Shown here in pieces: positions 10,901 through 22,771 of a stretch of DNA of 64,000 nucleotides. The notes below the pieces were generated by a model, which saw only the letters and a program-made list of their open reading frames with translations, did not search any database and had not been told where the DNA came from. A program made the position numbers and the translations under genes. The stretch's first letter is position 1, and each line of letters starts with the position of its first letter. This DNA is from Boesenbergia rotunda (Eukaryota > Streptophyta > Magnoliopsida > Zingiberales > Zingiberaceae), in contig JAGFNQ010005193.1 of NCBI GenBank assembly GCA_024364735.1, forward strand, positions 496,001 through 560,000, given 5' to 3'.

Positions 10901-12495
10901 CAACGATCACCTTCAAGACATATACCAAATGACCACTCATTATACTTGTTACTCAGTTGTTAGCCAAAGTATCATATGCCAAGTGTATGAGTATTCTTGG
11001 ACACATATTAGAGTAATTTGAATCCACAAGACGAGGAAGTATTACTTGGGCTAGGTGTAACGTAGTCAGCTTAGTGGGACTGACACATAGATTGTATCCT
11101 GAACCAAGTGGGTATAAGAATGAGTGAAATGAATGAGACATGACTTTCTGTAATTGTTGAAAAGTTTTAGAAAATGATCTGGGATCAATCATTGATTTCC
11201 GGTTGTTTGGGGATCAAGATATATTACTAGGTGTCACTCCTGATCTATCCATAATTAATGGTTAATTATAGACGACTAACATAATCGGGATCCTATTGGT
11301 TGCATGGATTCCGAGTTTATCTTAGATACTTATAACGAATTTGAGAATTGGATTCTCAGATCGAGAGATATTGAGTTTGGTTGAACCAAATGTAAAGACC
11401 AATATGGAAAAATATTTGTCGGAATGGAAGTGTGGATGAGCCTATTGTAGGCGAGATAGATTCATTATGGTTTGGTTTAGTTATGAAACAATTTGGTTTA
11501 ATAAAAAATTAAAAGAGTTTGATTTAATTATGAACCAAGATGATTTGATTTTGAACCAAACTTAATCTTAATGATAATGGATTAGATTTGTTTTGCTTAT
11601 TGGGTTTGGGAGATGGCTTACTCTCTAAGTCATGTAGAATTGTATAAATACCCCTCTATAAGCAAAGAAATTAAGTATTTGATCTTAGAGAGAAAAATAT
11701 GTAATCGTTTTAGGAAATTTTCTCATCCTCTCTTCTCTCCCTCCGCCACCCTAGGAAATTAAGTATTGGCTTTGTGAAGTTGTCTCGATGAAGACTCGAC
11801 GTGGATAAGAATAAAGGCTCGGCTCGTAAGCGTCGCTTGGTTGATGCTCTTGCCTCTCCACGTCATTCGTCAAATATACCTAAAATAAAAGTGATTTTCG
11901 AACATTTTATTTTATGATTATATCTTGCCGTGTTATATCCTTGCATGCTTGTGTATGATGTAATAATTTAGATTCTGCAGTGTATATTTTCGAAACGTAT
12001 TTTAACACATATCACATTTGACTCTCCAACAAAGCAATATAAAAAATGATAATTTATATGACTTGTGCTTCAAGCTGTACTTTTATATTCTTGGCGGTAA
12101 AAAGTGTTTTGCTCGCCTCCAGTATTTTTGTTAATCCGTCTCAGGGCCAACATGAAGAAGATAAATTACGGTATCTACTAGCCCGGATGTTATGACTATT
12201 ATGTGAGAAGGACGAGCACACTGACTTTTATAAATTTTGATCCCAGACCTCTTGGTGATAATGTTAACATATTAACTATCAGTCAATCCCATGAAAACTA
12301 TAGTTTTATATTCCTAAACCGTAACAAAGTGGCATGAAATTGACCCTAGGACCCATTAATGGCCATGTATTAGACAATATTCACCAACTCCATTCCCGTG
12401 AGAAACACATGTACCAATTTTGAATGTATGATATTCACAAAGCCTACAGACAAAACAATAAATAAAAATCGACAAAATTAGCTCGAGGTGCTTAC
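10901..12495. other. Unannotated intergenic sequence, partly LTR-like
   Basis: No gene or RNA recognised. Around 11400-11900 there are LTR-like features: a TATAAATA at about 11644, a T-rich downstream region and a CTCGGCTCGTAAGCG segment. Termini or a PBS could not be found, so no element is called. The PTB exon's intron would start at the right edge (GT donor at 12495-12494 on the minus strand), but no following PTB exon was seen. Confidence 0.4.
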
Positions 12496-12672
12496 GAACT
12501 CAACAAAAGCCTGGTTGCGATTGGCCCTGACGTTGCATTTGGTGTTGATGATCTTGCCGAAAGGCTTGCCTAGCTCGATGAGCTCCTCTTCCCATGGCAG
12601 GTTACGCAGGTGAAGCACCTTCGATGGCGTCTGCGTGTACCGAAATTGTGGCTGCCCCGAGGAGGAAGACAT
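12496..12672 (-). pseudogene. Polypyrimidine tract-binding protein first coding exon (fragment)
   Basis: Exactly 59 codons from the minus-strand ATG at 12672 to a GTAAGC donor after 12496. It begins MSSSSGQPQFRYTQ and enters RRM1 with PSKVLHLRNLPW (residues 17-28) and ends at the RNP1-type strand NQAFVEF (53-59). This is the start of plant PTB, a nuclear/cytoplasmic RNA-binding regulator of splicing. Compared with the usual plant RRM1, three residues after LPWE are absent (in-frame 9-nt loss) and NV is followed by Arg where Gly is normal. No later exon was found to the left, and Copia-2 sits 82 bp upstream in what would be the 5' UTR. It may be a captured or duplicated exon, or the first exon of a gene with a very large first intron. 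Confidence 0.75.
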
Positions 12673-12754
12673 ATTTGATGATCGGACCACCCGAAATCAA
12701 TTTCCGATCTGGGGGACGACGAGACAGATGGAATCCGAGGCGAAGTGGAGGTGC

Positions 12755-13086
12755 TGTTGGCCCAGATCCAAAGAATAGCGCACCTAAGAACCACACCAAT
12801 ATGCAAGAGGAATAAAAAGAAATCGAAGAAACCGAAAGAAGAAAGAAAGGCGAGAAAAAAAATAACTAAAGAGAAATTCTTATTAAAACTTGATTGTGTT
12901 TTCTACACACTCTTGTGCTCTATTTATACTCACCAAGAGATAAGAGATTAGCCTAAGATCCACAAAAATAGGAATGATCCACAATAATAGGGATGATCCA
13001 CAAAAATAGGAAAACTAAGCCATAAGAATTATCAACATAAAATAAAATTAAAATATGATAATGTCAGGATTATTTATTTTCTCACA
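12755..13086 (-). repeat. Copia-2 3' LTR
   Basis: 332 bp, TG...CA ends, followed inward by a polypurine tract (plus strand TTGCTCCCCCT at 13087-13097). Contains the same GAGTATAAATAGAG TATA box (minus strand) as its partner. Left target duplication GGTGC directly precedes it. Confidence 0.95.
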
Positions 13087-13098
13087 TTGCTCCCCCTA
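13087..13098 (-). other. Copia-2 polypurine tract
   Basis: On the minus strand the sequence reads AGGGGGAGCAA immediately before the 3' LTR, the usual place for the plus-strand primer of reverse transcription. Confidence 0.85.
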
Positions 13099-14498
13099 AT
13101 CCTGACATGGCTGTAAATCACGGACGCCTAGTAGTTGTCGCATGACAGCTAACTTCACTCCTGGCAATGCTTTAGTTAATATATCAGCTCGTTGTTCTCC
13201 GGTATTAATGAATTCAATCACAATCTGTCCTTTCTCAACACATTCTCTGATAAAATGAAACCTTGTGTCTATGTGCTTGCTTCGACCATGGAATACCGGA
13301 TTCTTCATGAGAGCTATAGCTGATTTGTTGTCAACAAACAATGTTACCGGCTTTGACTTTACACCGGTTAATTCGCTGGCAAGACTCCTCAACCACAAGG
13401 CATGGCAGGCCGCAGTTGTGGCTGCCATGAATTCTGCCTCACAAGATAAAAGTGCCACTGTCTTCTGCTTCTGTGAATTTCAAGACACCAAACTTTCATT
13501 AAAGTAGAAAGTCATCCCACTTGTGCTTTTCCTTCCATCAAGATCGCCAGCTAAATCACTATCTGAGTAGCCGAATACATCAACTTCCTGGGGTCCCTTT
13601 ATGTAAACAAGTCCATAATAGATTGTACCTTTTAAATACCTGAGAATCTGTTTGACCACCTTTTGATGCATGATTGTAGGCCTCTCCATGTATCTGCTCG
13701 CCATTCCGACAGAATATGATAGGTCCGGCCGTGTGTGTAATAAATATCTCAAACACCCAATGATGTGTCTATACTCCGTGGCGTTAATTGGAGTCCCTTC
13801 CAAGTCTTTATGCAGCTGTGCCTTTGGTTCCATTGGATGTTTTGTGGCATTGCAATCTGCCATTTTGAACTGAGATAGAATCTTCTTGGCATAAGTTGAT
13901 TGTCTAATTAAAATTCGGCTCTTCTGTTGCTCCACTTCAATCCCTAAGTAGTAAGAGAGAAGGCCCAAATCACTTATCTCAAATTCTGCCATCATTTGTT
14001 GTTTGAATTTGTTGATTTTTTCTGTGCTACTTCCTGTCACGATGAGATCGTCGACATACACTCCAACAAGTATACTTGCTTCTCCTTCACCTCTTGTATA
14101 TACTGCATGTTCTTGAGTAGATTTTTTGAAACCGAGCTCTTCCAAACTCCTGTTCAGCCGCATGTTCCAAGCTCGTGGGGCCTGCCGCAGTCATAGAGGG
14201 CTTTGGATAACTTGTACACCATATGTTTCTGATTTTGTACCTCAAACCCTTCCGGTTGGTTGACATATATTTCTTCTTCCAACTCTCCGTTAAGAAATGC
14301 TGTCTTCACATCTAGATGGTGTACCTCCCAGCTTTGATTTGCTGCAAGCGCAAGAATAACTCGAATAGTGTCAAGTCTAGCGACAGGTGCAAATACCTCT
14401 TCGAAGTCGATGCTTTGTCTTTGTACATATCCTTTAGCCACTAATCTTGCTTTATGCTTGATGACTTTCCCCGCTGAATCTTTCTTTAATTTGAACAC
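13096..14498 (-). pseudogene. Copia-2 reverse transcriptase and RNase H, broken
   Basis: Three open pieces. 14498-14154 has the RT fingers and palm (HKARLVAKGYVQRQ, FAPVARLDTIR, DVKTAFLNGELEEE). A one-base loss at about 14190, just after ALYD, shifts the frame. 14163-13480 carries the active-site motif GVYVDDLIVTG and the thumb/connection region (YLLHTRPDLSYSVG, YSDSDLAGD). A TGA at 13480-13482 stands where RTs of this type have Trp. 13458-13096 is RNase H (CEAEFMAATTAACHA, DNKSAIALMKNP, HIDTRFHFIRE, ADILTKALP). All catalytic regions are recognisable, but no continuous product is possible. Confidence 0.9.
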
Positions 14499-15899
14499 TC
14501 ACTTTAAACCGATAGGTTTGTGGCCTAATGGGAGCTCAGTTAGGGTCCAAGTCTTGTTCTTCTCAATAGATCTCAGTTCTTCCTCCATTGCTTCGTACCA
14601 GCAAGCCTCAGTTGCAGCTTCTTGATAACTTGTTGGCTCATCAGACACCACCATCATCAGCTCTTCCTCTTCTTCATCAATACCAACCACTTCTTCAGTG
14701 TTGGCGTAGATATCGACAAGAGACCTATAGCGGATTGACCCTTCATAAGAATCGGGCGTGTTTGTTACCGGAGGCGAGGTAGTTGCATGGGCGTTCGATG
14801 ATGGTGTAGATGGACTCAAGTTCGATGATGGTGTAGATGGACTTGAGTTCGATGATGGTGTAGATGGACTTGACACTCTTGTCATGGGTGCCACGGCTGC
14901 TGCTGGTGGTATGACATTTTCCGCCCCTGACTCAACGTCTGCTGCAACAATCGCCTCGTCGGAGTAAAGCGGATCCAACATCATAAAACTCGGCAAGTTT
15001 TCTTCATTGTTAGCACCTGCATTCCATGTCCATTCAGAATTTTCTTGAAATATGACATCTCTACTTACTTGTAGCTTGCCATGGCTTGGATCAAACAACC
15101 GATGAGCTTTGCAACCTTCCTCGACACCCAAGTATACCATAGGTGAGCTTCTGTCGTCAAGTTTCTTCAGATGAGGGGTTGTGTTTTTCACATATGCAAC
15201 ACAACCGAACACTCTCAAGTGGGCGACATGTGGCTTCCTCCCCATCCAAGCTTCAAATGGGGTACGCTCTCCTAGCGCCTTAGTTGGGAGACGATTCAGC
15301 AGATAGACAACATGCCTAACCGTTTCTCCCCAGAACCTTGCCGGCATATGTGTACCCTTGAGAAGAGATCTTGCCATGGCCATCACGGTGCGGTTGCGGC
15401 GCTCCACGACACCATTCTGTTGAGGGGTGTAGGGAGCCGTGAGGTGCCGCTCGATTCCTTCATTTTCACAGAATCGAGTAAACTCCATGGATAGAAACTC
15501 GCCGCCTCGATCTGTCCGGAGTGTTCTGATCTTGTACTCAGTCTTGTTCTCTGTCAGGAATTTGAACTTCTTGAATGCCTGGAATGCATCACTCTTTGCT
15601 GCCAATGCAAACACCCACATCCACCTAGTGAAATCATCCACAATTAGAAGAAAATACTTGTTACCGGCAAGTGTACATGGTGAGATTGGCCCACAAATAT
15701 CCGCATGGAGAAGTTCTAACGGCTTCTTTGCTCTAAAGTTTGCTTGGTATGGGAACGGCAATCTTGCATGCTTGGCGATCACACACACCTCGCAAAGCTT
15801 GTTCGGCTGGGGCAATATTGGCACATCAACTGCCAATTTCTTCTCACTCAATAGCTTCAAGTCATGGAAATTGACATGCCCGAGCCTTGCATGCCATAA
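14499..15899 (-). pseudogene. Copia-2 integrase and linker
   Basis: Continuous frame after the TAG at 15900, ending in a TGA at 14499 where Trp is expected. It holds the zinc-binding region (LWHARLGH, then CEVC) and the DDE core. Counting from the Met at 15860, the catalytic residues are Asp54 (LLHADICGP), Asp117 (RTDRGGEF) and Glu153 (NGVVERRNRT), so the D,D35E spacing is exact. A low-complexity linker with three repeats of SPSTPSSN (about 14790-14870) precedes the RT start (SYQEAATE, WTLTELP). The protein would integrate the cDNA in the nucleus. Confidence 0.92.
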
Positions 15900-17351
15900 C
15901 TAGGTTGGATCATCTAGGCTTGCCAGGAGACAGACTTGCTTGAGTGTCTTCAAGGTTATCTTGTACAAGCGATTTTGTGTTCGCTTTACCAGCATCAAGA
16001 GCTTCCTGCTCCCATCAATCACCTTCATGGTATCTCCTTCCATGTGCACCTCGTTCCCAGTTTCTGTCAATTGACCAAGACTGATGATATTACTACAAAG
16101 TTTTGGAATGTAGTATACCTCATGGAGAGCCTTCTGATCGCCGTTCTTGCATTCGAACACAACCGTCCCTTTGCCCACGATCTCTATGGTTGATCCATCG
16201 CCAAACCTCACCCTCCCGGTGATGGTTTCATCTAGTTCTTGAAACTTCTCGCGATGGCACGTCATGTGGTTGGTGGCACCGTTGTCAAGGTACCAGACGT
16301 CTTTATCTTCTCCCTTCTTAACGCTGCTATACATCTCTGGTAGAAACCTTTCTTCACTGAGCAAAATGATATCTTGTTGCTCACACCTTGCGTGAAACTC
16401 CTCATGGGACACGGTCATCATCAGTGCTGGCTCTTCCTTGGTGGCGCAAGTGAGATGAGTCTCATCATCTCGACGCTTGCTGTAGCATTCGGACGCATAA
16501 TGTCCCATTTTCTCACAATTGAAACACTTTATGTGTCTCTTGTCACGAGTGTTACTGTTGTTACTGCTAGTGCCTCCTGCACTGTCTTGACGCTGCGTAC
16601 CACGGCCACGACCGCGCCCTCGCCCACGCCACTTGCCACGATTAGGGCCGCTGGACCCGCGCCCCTTGCCTTCTGTCGGAGTGTCCACGCTGCTCTCTTT
16701 TTGTCGCTTTTGCCATTCGGCATGAGTAAGTAGGAGTTCACCTTCAGTGCCGTTGGTATTGCCGCGTAATCGTAGTGTTCGTTCCTCGTATGCCTTCAGT
16801 CGCCCGATAGTCTCCTCAAATGACATAGTCTCAAGGTCGTGGAACTGCTCAATACCAGCAACAATAGGGAAGAATTTATTAGGGACAGAATCGAGTAACT
16901 TCTTTACTAACGAGGAATCTTCAAACGTGGCACCAAGAGTGGAGAACTTGCTGCTCATAGCGTTGAGTTTGCCAGTAAACTCATCAATAGTATCGGTCTC
17001 CTTCATCCGGAGGGCGTCAAACTCGCTCTTCAACGTTTGTATGCGAGCCTTCTTCACTCGTTCACTGCCTAGGTACCTCAGCTTGAGGCTGTCCCAGACT
17101 TCATTCGCCGTCTTCTTTGTTCCGATTTGGAGAAGAACATCTTCGGGGACACACTGCAAAATGTATGCACGTGCCTTTTTGTCCTTCTTTGCATCCACCT
17201 GGGCTTCTTTCTCTGGCTCCACCGCCTCCCAGACTCCCTGGGCATCGAGAATTGCCTCTATCTTTATTGCCCACACAGTATAATTATGAGGGCTTAGCAT
17301 CAGATAGGGAAATGACACTCCGCCGTTCTCCTTTGCTAGGACGCTCGACAT
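15900..17351 (-). pseudogene. Copia-2 gag and protease
   Basis: 483 codons from ATG 17351 to a premature TAG at 15900. Residues 1-200 are the UBN2/DUF4219-type capsid region (NYTVWAIKIEAILDA, VWDSLKLRYLG, LKSEFDALRMKE). Residues about 231-251 are RG-rich (GKWRGRGRGRGRG). A canonical CX2CX4HX4C zinc knuckle is at 276-289. The protease active site is at Asp356 (WYLDNGATNHM). The frame continues in phase into integrase, so gag-pol was a single polyprotein. The start is chosen by the family-typical N-terminus and its position 58 bp inside the PBS. Confidence 0.92.
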
Positions 17352-17388
17352 TTTTTGTGGAAGTGAGGATTCTTGGCTGCTCTATACT

Positions 17389-17408
17389 ACCAAAGCTCTG
17401 ATATCAAT
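17389..17408 (-). other. Copia-2 primer-binding site region
   Basis: Plus strand CCAAAGCTCTGATATCAATT next to the LTR start at 17409. The reverse complement contains TTGATATCAGAGC, a one- or two-base variant of the tRNA-Met PBS. Confidence 0.8.
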
Positions 17409-17738
17409 TGTTGGCCCAGATCCAAAGAATAGCGCACCCAATAACCACACCAATATGCAAGAGGAACAAAAAGAAATCGAAAAAACCGAAAGAAGGAAGA
17501 AAGGCGAGAAAAAAATAATTAAAGAGAAATTTTTATTAAAACTTGATTGTGTTTTCTACACACTCTTGTGCTCTATTTATACTCACCAAGAGATAAGAGA
17601 TTAGCCTAAGATCCACAAAAATAGGAATGATCCACAATCATAGGCATGATCCAAAAAATAGGAAAACTAAGCCATAAGAATTATCAACATAAAATAAAAT
17701 TAAAATATGATAATGTCAAGATTATTTATTTTCTCACA
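17409..17738 (-). repeat. Copia-2 5' LTR
   Basis: 330 bp, TGTTGGCC...TCTCACA. On the minus strand it has a clear TATA box GAGTATAAATAGAG (about 17572-17585), so it is the expected promoter of the element, reading leftward toward gag and the PTB exon. The right target duplication GGTGC follows at 17739. Confidence 0.95.
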
Positions 17739-17743
17739 GGTGC

Positions 17744-18259
17744 AGCGGTGGGTGACGCCGGCAAGCAGCAGCTCGCTGATGTTGTCAGCATCGTCGGGAT
17801 CCCGATCAAGATGGTGGCCGGCTGCATCGGACTCGAAATCGTGTCCAGCGGCGGTTATGGCAGGGGAACTCTGTAGCAACGTCGCGGTGAGGTGGACGAC
17901 GCACGCGAGGAACGAAAGCGACGGCGTCACACAGGGCGTGCGGGCATGGGAGAGGAGCTACAGTTTGGAGGCGTCTTAATCAGAGGCATCTCCCGGCGAC
18001 AGCCGGAGGTGCGGCGTTATGTCGGGGACGGTGCAGAGCAGCACAATGGGACATCTGACCGTCGACGTGGCGAAGGCGACAGCGGGAAAGCGCGCGTGCG
18101 TGAGGAGGGAGACGGCGCCAAACCAAAAGGAAAAAAAAACCTAGGGCTTTAATAAATTTAGGTAAATTAAATTTATTAACTCATACTTTAAAGGGAAAAT
18201 TTGGGAAATTTTGAGAAAATTTGTGCTCCAATTAACACTACTTTAAATGGGTATTCTAA
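17744..18259. other. GC-rich flank of the Copia-2 insertion
   Basis: 17744-18130 is CpG-rich, unlike the surroundings, and continues the GC-rich sequence cut by Copia-2 at 12754. On the minus strand it would be the upstream or 5' UTR region of the PTB exon. Plus-strand open frames (64-90 codons) overlap in all phases and look compositional. No domain is recognised. 18131-18259 turns AT-rich. Confidence 0.45.
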
Positions 18260-18939
18260 GGGAGTGTTTGGGAGAGCTTTTACTTCTTGAAAAGTGATTC
18301 TTGTAGTGATTATCTTGAAGTTAGTAAGAAGCTAAAACATACAGTGTTTGGAAATAGAAGTCAAAAGCTGATACAAGGTAAAATTTGAGTGTTTGGTGAA
18401 TAATCACTTTTAAGCTTAATTTTTAATTAAATGACAATAATATCCTTAAACTATCAAAATTAATTTTTTTCAATTATTTAAATATAATTTTGATACATGA
18501 TCTATAATATTTTATATATTTAATATTATATTTTAAATATTATATCAAAATTATTTTTTTTAATAATATATATATTTAAAAAAAATATAAAGTTAATAAA
18601 AATATAAAAAATAATAAAATAATAAAATTTATATAAATTTATACAAATATGTATAAAATTTTTTGAAAATATAAATTATATAAAAATATAAGATTTTATT
18701 TAAAAATAGGATGGTAATTATGTAAAGTAATAAATTTATTAAAGGTATAAATGTCAACTTTTAATTCTACACCATAAGCAAAAAAGCAGAAGCAGAAAAA
18801 AGCATCAAATTGTTGCTTCTAGCTTTTGAGTAAAAGTTGCAAAAGTTAAAGCAGAATCTGACATTCCCAAACACTCAAAAGCACTTTTGCATGGCTAGAA
18901 GCTAAAAAGCAGCTAGCAGAAGCTCTCTCAAACACTCCC
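18260..18939. mobile_element. MITE, PIF/Harbinger (Tourist) type
   Basis: 680 bp, with terminal inverted repeats GGGAGTGTTTGGGAGAGCTT and AAGCTCTCTCAAACACTCCC (one mismatch region) and a TAA target duplication at 18257-18259 and 18940-18942. The interior is very AT-rich and noncoding. TIR style and a TAA target fit the PIF/Harbinger superfamily. Confidence 0.85.
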
Positions 18940-18942
18940 TAA

Positions 18943-19744
18943 ATATACTTTATCTTTTACCTATTTATTCTCATAAAATATAAAAAGATTTATTTAAATA
19001 TCTATTTTTCTAATAATTTTTATTAATTCATATAAATCTATTCCCCCTTAATTTTCACTAATACAAATTTATTTTCTTAAATAAATTTAATTATGTAAAA
19101 TTTTAATCATTTTAATCCTTACATATATTTTTGGTATATTATATGCATCAACTTCTAGCGGCGCCAGACCATAGCCAAGGGGTTGTCTTCCACCTCACAT
19201 GATATTACCGAGTTGCCTTGTGTCGTCGAATTAACTTGTGCCGCTGAGTTGACTTGTGCCGCCAGACACCAAGTAGAGTCAAGTTTTCACTCGGATTGTG
19301 TCATCATGCTTCCTTTGGCTAATATCGAAGAGGAGGTAAAACTTGTGACTTAGAGAAGTCGTCTTGAAGGTATCTCAGCATGGATACTAATAGAGGCTAG
19401 CCTTGTGAGGCTAACTAAACGCTCTCTAGAAAGTTTGATCACGAACTTAAAGGTATAACTCCTAAACAAAATAATTATTTCTATGAATATGTTGGACACA
19501 TGTGGAGGATCAAATAAAGCTCTAGAGGGAGCGGGGGAATATCGCGCGTCGCTTTTTAATATTTTTTGAAAACTCAAGAGATAACGCAACGGAAAAGAAA
19601 AGGAAATAAAAAATAATACTAACACACTTTCTTTTTATTTAGTTCACAACCCGACGATTGCTAGTCCAAGGCCCGATGGCTACAAAACTCTAAATAAATG
19701 AACAATAATAAAAATACTGACAAATTAGAATAGTAGCTTGAGTG
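18943..19744. other. AT-rich intergenic sequence, no gene seen
   Basis: Noncoding, with a short GC-rich part (19155-19270) made of GTGCCGC(T/C)GAGTTGACTT-like imperfect repeats. A 91-codon minus-strand frame (19625-19350) has hydrophobic stretches by composition only. Nothing else is recognised. Confidence 0.4.
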
Positions 19745-19756
19745 ACATTGTTGGAG

Positions 19757-19994
19757 CCCCCGGGGCTATGGTGCAGCAGTAGGACCACTAGTTGCTATCC
19801 CAGGGATCCGCGGTTCAATCCCTAGCTATGACGTATTTTGCAGAAATTTTTCCTCCAAATGGAGCGCGAATCCTGGGACGTTGGGCTTCTAGACTGTCCA
19901 CTGCGAGCGTTTCCCGATTTACTCTGGTGACCGGTGAGAAATTTCCTTGGGTCCGGGCCGGTCACCCCAGGTTCATCTGCTACCTGGTCAATAT
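19757..19994 (+). mobile_element. SINE family 1, copy a
   Basis: tRNA-derived SINE of 238 bp with box A (TGGTGCAGCAGTAGGAC) and box B (GGTTCAATCC), flanked by a 12-bp target duplication ACATTGTTGGAG at 19745-19756 and 19995-20006. Its body (GCAGAAATTTTTCCTCC, TTCTAGACTG, CCCGATTTAC) matches the copies at 33910 and 51547. It is not a tRNA gene: no cloverleaf can be closed and the body is unrelated. Confidence 0.85.
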
Positions 19995-20006
19995 ACATTG
20001 TTGGAG

Positions 20007-21014
20007 TAATGTTTCAGCATCGCAGAGTAGTTTTTGGCGCAACACACTAGTATGAAAGTCGTAGAGAAAGATGTGTTTTAGGTGTTGGTCATGTCGTATC
20101 GAGGTGGACCGGCAAGAGGGGGATGAATTCCTGCTATAAAATTAAAATAAATCTTTTGTGCGGCTCACAAAGATTTCAAATTAGTAGCAACAATTAATTA
20201 AAATAAATATAAACTAATTGAACTAGTAAAAGGACTAAGACACAGAAATTTACTTGGTTGCAACCTACGTGATTGCTAATCCAAAACGATTGAATCTCAC
20301 TATCAAAATCTCCTTTAGGCGGAGAAGCCTTTTACAGACTTTGAAGCACAAGACAAAAGAAAATAAGAAATAATTCGTATGCAGTTGATGCATGTTCTGG
20401 AATATAGCCCCGATCAGTTCTATCCGTTTACTGACGTGGCACTATAGGGGTGCCCGAGTGGTTGTGAGAGTCTATCATATGGCTTGTGCGTTATCCGTTA
20501 CGCAACGGTTGTAAACGGTTAGCTGGGTGGATAGAAATTGTCGGGCGCCTGTAAGCATACGAGTGCTCGAGAGCTCGGGCGCCCATATGCATACAGGCGC
20601 CTGAGTGACTTTTGGTCAACAACTTGCTAACCAGTCTCCAGCAGGTCTTCTTGGATGATTTCTGGCCAACCGAAGTTAGGCTCACCCGAACCCGACTCCG
20701 GTCTTTTGTCCCTCGAGCGTTCTTCCTCTCGGCTTCTCGTCCCTTGGTGTTGGTTTAAGATCCCCACCGTAAGGTTATCTTGATTTTAGGCTTTGGTACT
20801 ATCTTCTTGTGGCCGTGAGGTTAGTTTTGGGGAGGTTTTGGATCATATGAACGTTGTGCCAGGGTATACTCTGTTGGATTTTGATTGTAGTAGCCTTTGG
20901 ATTGAACTGTAGCTTGTAATAGGTTTTGTTATGAAGTTTCGTTGTCGATCTATTAGGGAATCGATATGGAGGAATTTTCTGGGGAGGTCCTGTTGAGTCT
21001 TTTAGGACATTGAA
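20007..21014. other. Unclassified repeat-derived sequence
   Basis: No gene. 20530-20760 has the GGGCGCC/GGCGCCTG short-repeat style and the CCTCGAGCGTTCTTCCT/CTCGTCCCTTGG segment also found in blocks A and B (7140-7440 and 52440-55440), so it is a fragment of the same repeat family. The 98-codon frame (21095-20799) is unsupported. Confidence 0.4.
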
Positions 21015-21470
21015 TACTAATATATCTGATTTGAAGATAAATTTGACATCTTTGAATATCTGACATCGAAAATAAAAGTAACAAAAGCAACACAAGTTGG
21101 TGTTGTTATTGTATCTTGGCTGCTTGCTGAGAAAAGTTGCAAGAGTAGAAGAAAAAAGTCAGAAGAAGAAGAACGACGTCGCATAAAGAAAAAGTGACAC
21201 GTCAGTAAGAAGAACTATGACTCTGATACCATGTTTAAAGGAAGCAATAGAAAGAGAGCAACAAAGAATATGAGTAATGATAAATGTTATTATTCATTGA
21301 TGTTTGTCTCTAAGGATAATACTCTAAATATAGGGTATAAAGTACTTGGTCAATTGATCCGTTAATGAAATTATTATAACAATTTTTCTTATAATTATAA
21401 CAGAATTATTCTAATAATTTTTAATTTTATTTGATTCGATGACTTGATCCGGTCATTCTAATTATATTGA
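21015..21470 (-). repeat. Copia LTR/PBS remnant, copy 1
   Basis: Shares long collinear stretches with 36765-37225 (CTTTGAATATCTGACATCG, AGAAAGAGAGCA, AGTACTTGGTCAATT). At 21231-21242 the plus strand reads CTCTGATACCAT, the reverse complement of a tRNA-Met PBS, next to TGTTTAAAGG. So both copies are the leader/5' LTR junction of one minus-strand Copia-type family. No coding part is present. Confidence 0.6.
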
Positions 21471-21639
21471 ATGAATCAGTTTTAACTCTTAGTTTTAGGG
21501 TTACAGTTGGAGAGGATAAAGAGGAAGAGGAGAAGAAGTCACATGCATATTTGGATGAAAGGTTTGACCTTGAGCATTTTAATCGTGCTTTTGTGAAAAA
21601 GTTAAGTTTCAAAATTAAACTATACTTAAATTTTTTTTA

Positions 21640-22771
21640 TGTTTGGTTCCGTTGGTGAGTATTGCCACCGGGGAGGATACAATCTGATATAATATCGTCG
21701 AAGCTAGTGTTCAACACTATCTCCGTAAAACGATATTGCTCCGCTCAGGTGCTTACGGATAGCAGCAATTCGTTTCCAAGATACAACGATGATGTCTCGG
21801 AATAGTAGCACTTCAAATTCCGAGACTGGCGAACCCTCTCGTAGGTTTTTTGGACTTCGGATGCAAAAGATGGAATGGATGCAAGGTAGATTAGGCTTGA
21901 GTGAGTTTGAGTGTTTTTTTTTGTTTTATATTTTCTTTGCATCATTTCTATTTATACTAGGTGAAGGGTGAAGTACCCCTTGGTGAGTTCATCTGAGCCG
22001 TTCGATCTAGAGGGTGTAACCCTTCAACCAGATCTCTTAATCTCAGCCCTAGATCTGGAGGATTGCAACCTTTCAGCCCTCCTTTAATCTCAGCCTCCAG
22101 ATCAACTTTCATCACCAATGGTCCGATCATGATTATTTGTGATCAACGCTCCAGATCGCGTCACTTGCGATCCATCACCCTCTTCGATCCAATGGTGGCC
22201 ATCCGTTTGCCCAGTCAGCAGCCAATCATCCCTCTCTGTCCAACCGAGAGTGCCACGTAAGCATGCCACATCACCCAAGTGCCACGTAGGTATAGCCACG
22301 TCACCCAGAGCATAAATTTAAGCTTCTCAATGCTTCTCGCGATGATGCGTACGTGCGAAGTGCAAAGTACGTCAACAAAGCGCCCATTGCGTGCATACGC
22401 GCGTGGCGCGTGAGCGGGTGGCGGGCTTGCAGGTGCGAGCACCTGCTCGCCCCTTGGATGAGTGCATCTGTGCTATTTGTGTTAACTCAATTAACACAGC
22501 AACGCATATAAGGAAGTAAATTCTCTCTGGAATTTCCAATGTGGGACTATTTTCCCCCTACTTCCTTTTTGTAACCTTTTGAGCTGACTTTAACAATTAA
22601 TTTCTCATTCACCCGTAATCGGTTTTGAGCAAATTAATAGTCTAGATTCATCTACTCGAAACGTAGATTTCAATTTTGAAGTCAATTTAGACTTTCATCG
22701 ATTGATGGTACCTCGATTTTCTTTTGCAAAATCGTAAATCGTATTAGGCTTTTAAGACCCAATATCCAACA
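21640..22771 (-). repeat. Copia-3 3' LTR
   Basis: 1132 bp, TGTTTGG...CCAACA, followed by ATCCCCCACATG (polypurine tract on the minus strand). The first 810 bp match 29768-30575 closely. The outer end lies next to AT-rich sequence (flank TTTTA). Confidence 0.85.

Larger units (their letters stand above)
12755..17738 (-). mobile_element. Copia-2: full-length Ty1/Copia retrotransposon, defective
   Basis: Both ends are present: LTRs of 332 bp (12755-13086) and 330 bp (17409-17738), each TGTTGGCC...CTCACA, and a perfect 5-bp target duplication GGTGC at 12750-12754 and 17739-17743. The PBS lies inside the right LTR and the polypurine tract inside the left LTR, so transcription is leftward. Gene order gag, protease, integrase, RT, RNase H. 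The polyprotein has three in-frame stops (15900, 14499, 13480) and one frameshift (about 14190). By eye the two LTRs differ by about ten substitutions and two small indels, so the insertion is fairly recent. It split the GC-rich sequence upstream of the PTB exon. Confidence 0.95.

Noticed and set aside
17646..18152. Overlapping 76-90-codon frames as a small secreted protein gene
   Set aside because: Open in several phases because of CpG-rich composition, starts fall in the Copia-2 LTR, no signal peptide or domain.
19757..19850. tRNA gene suggested by box A and box B
   Set aside because: Box motifs belong to a SINE with TSDs; three copies share an unrelated body and no cloverleaf forms.
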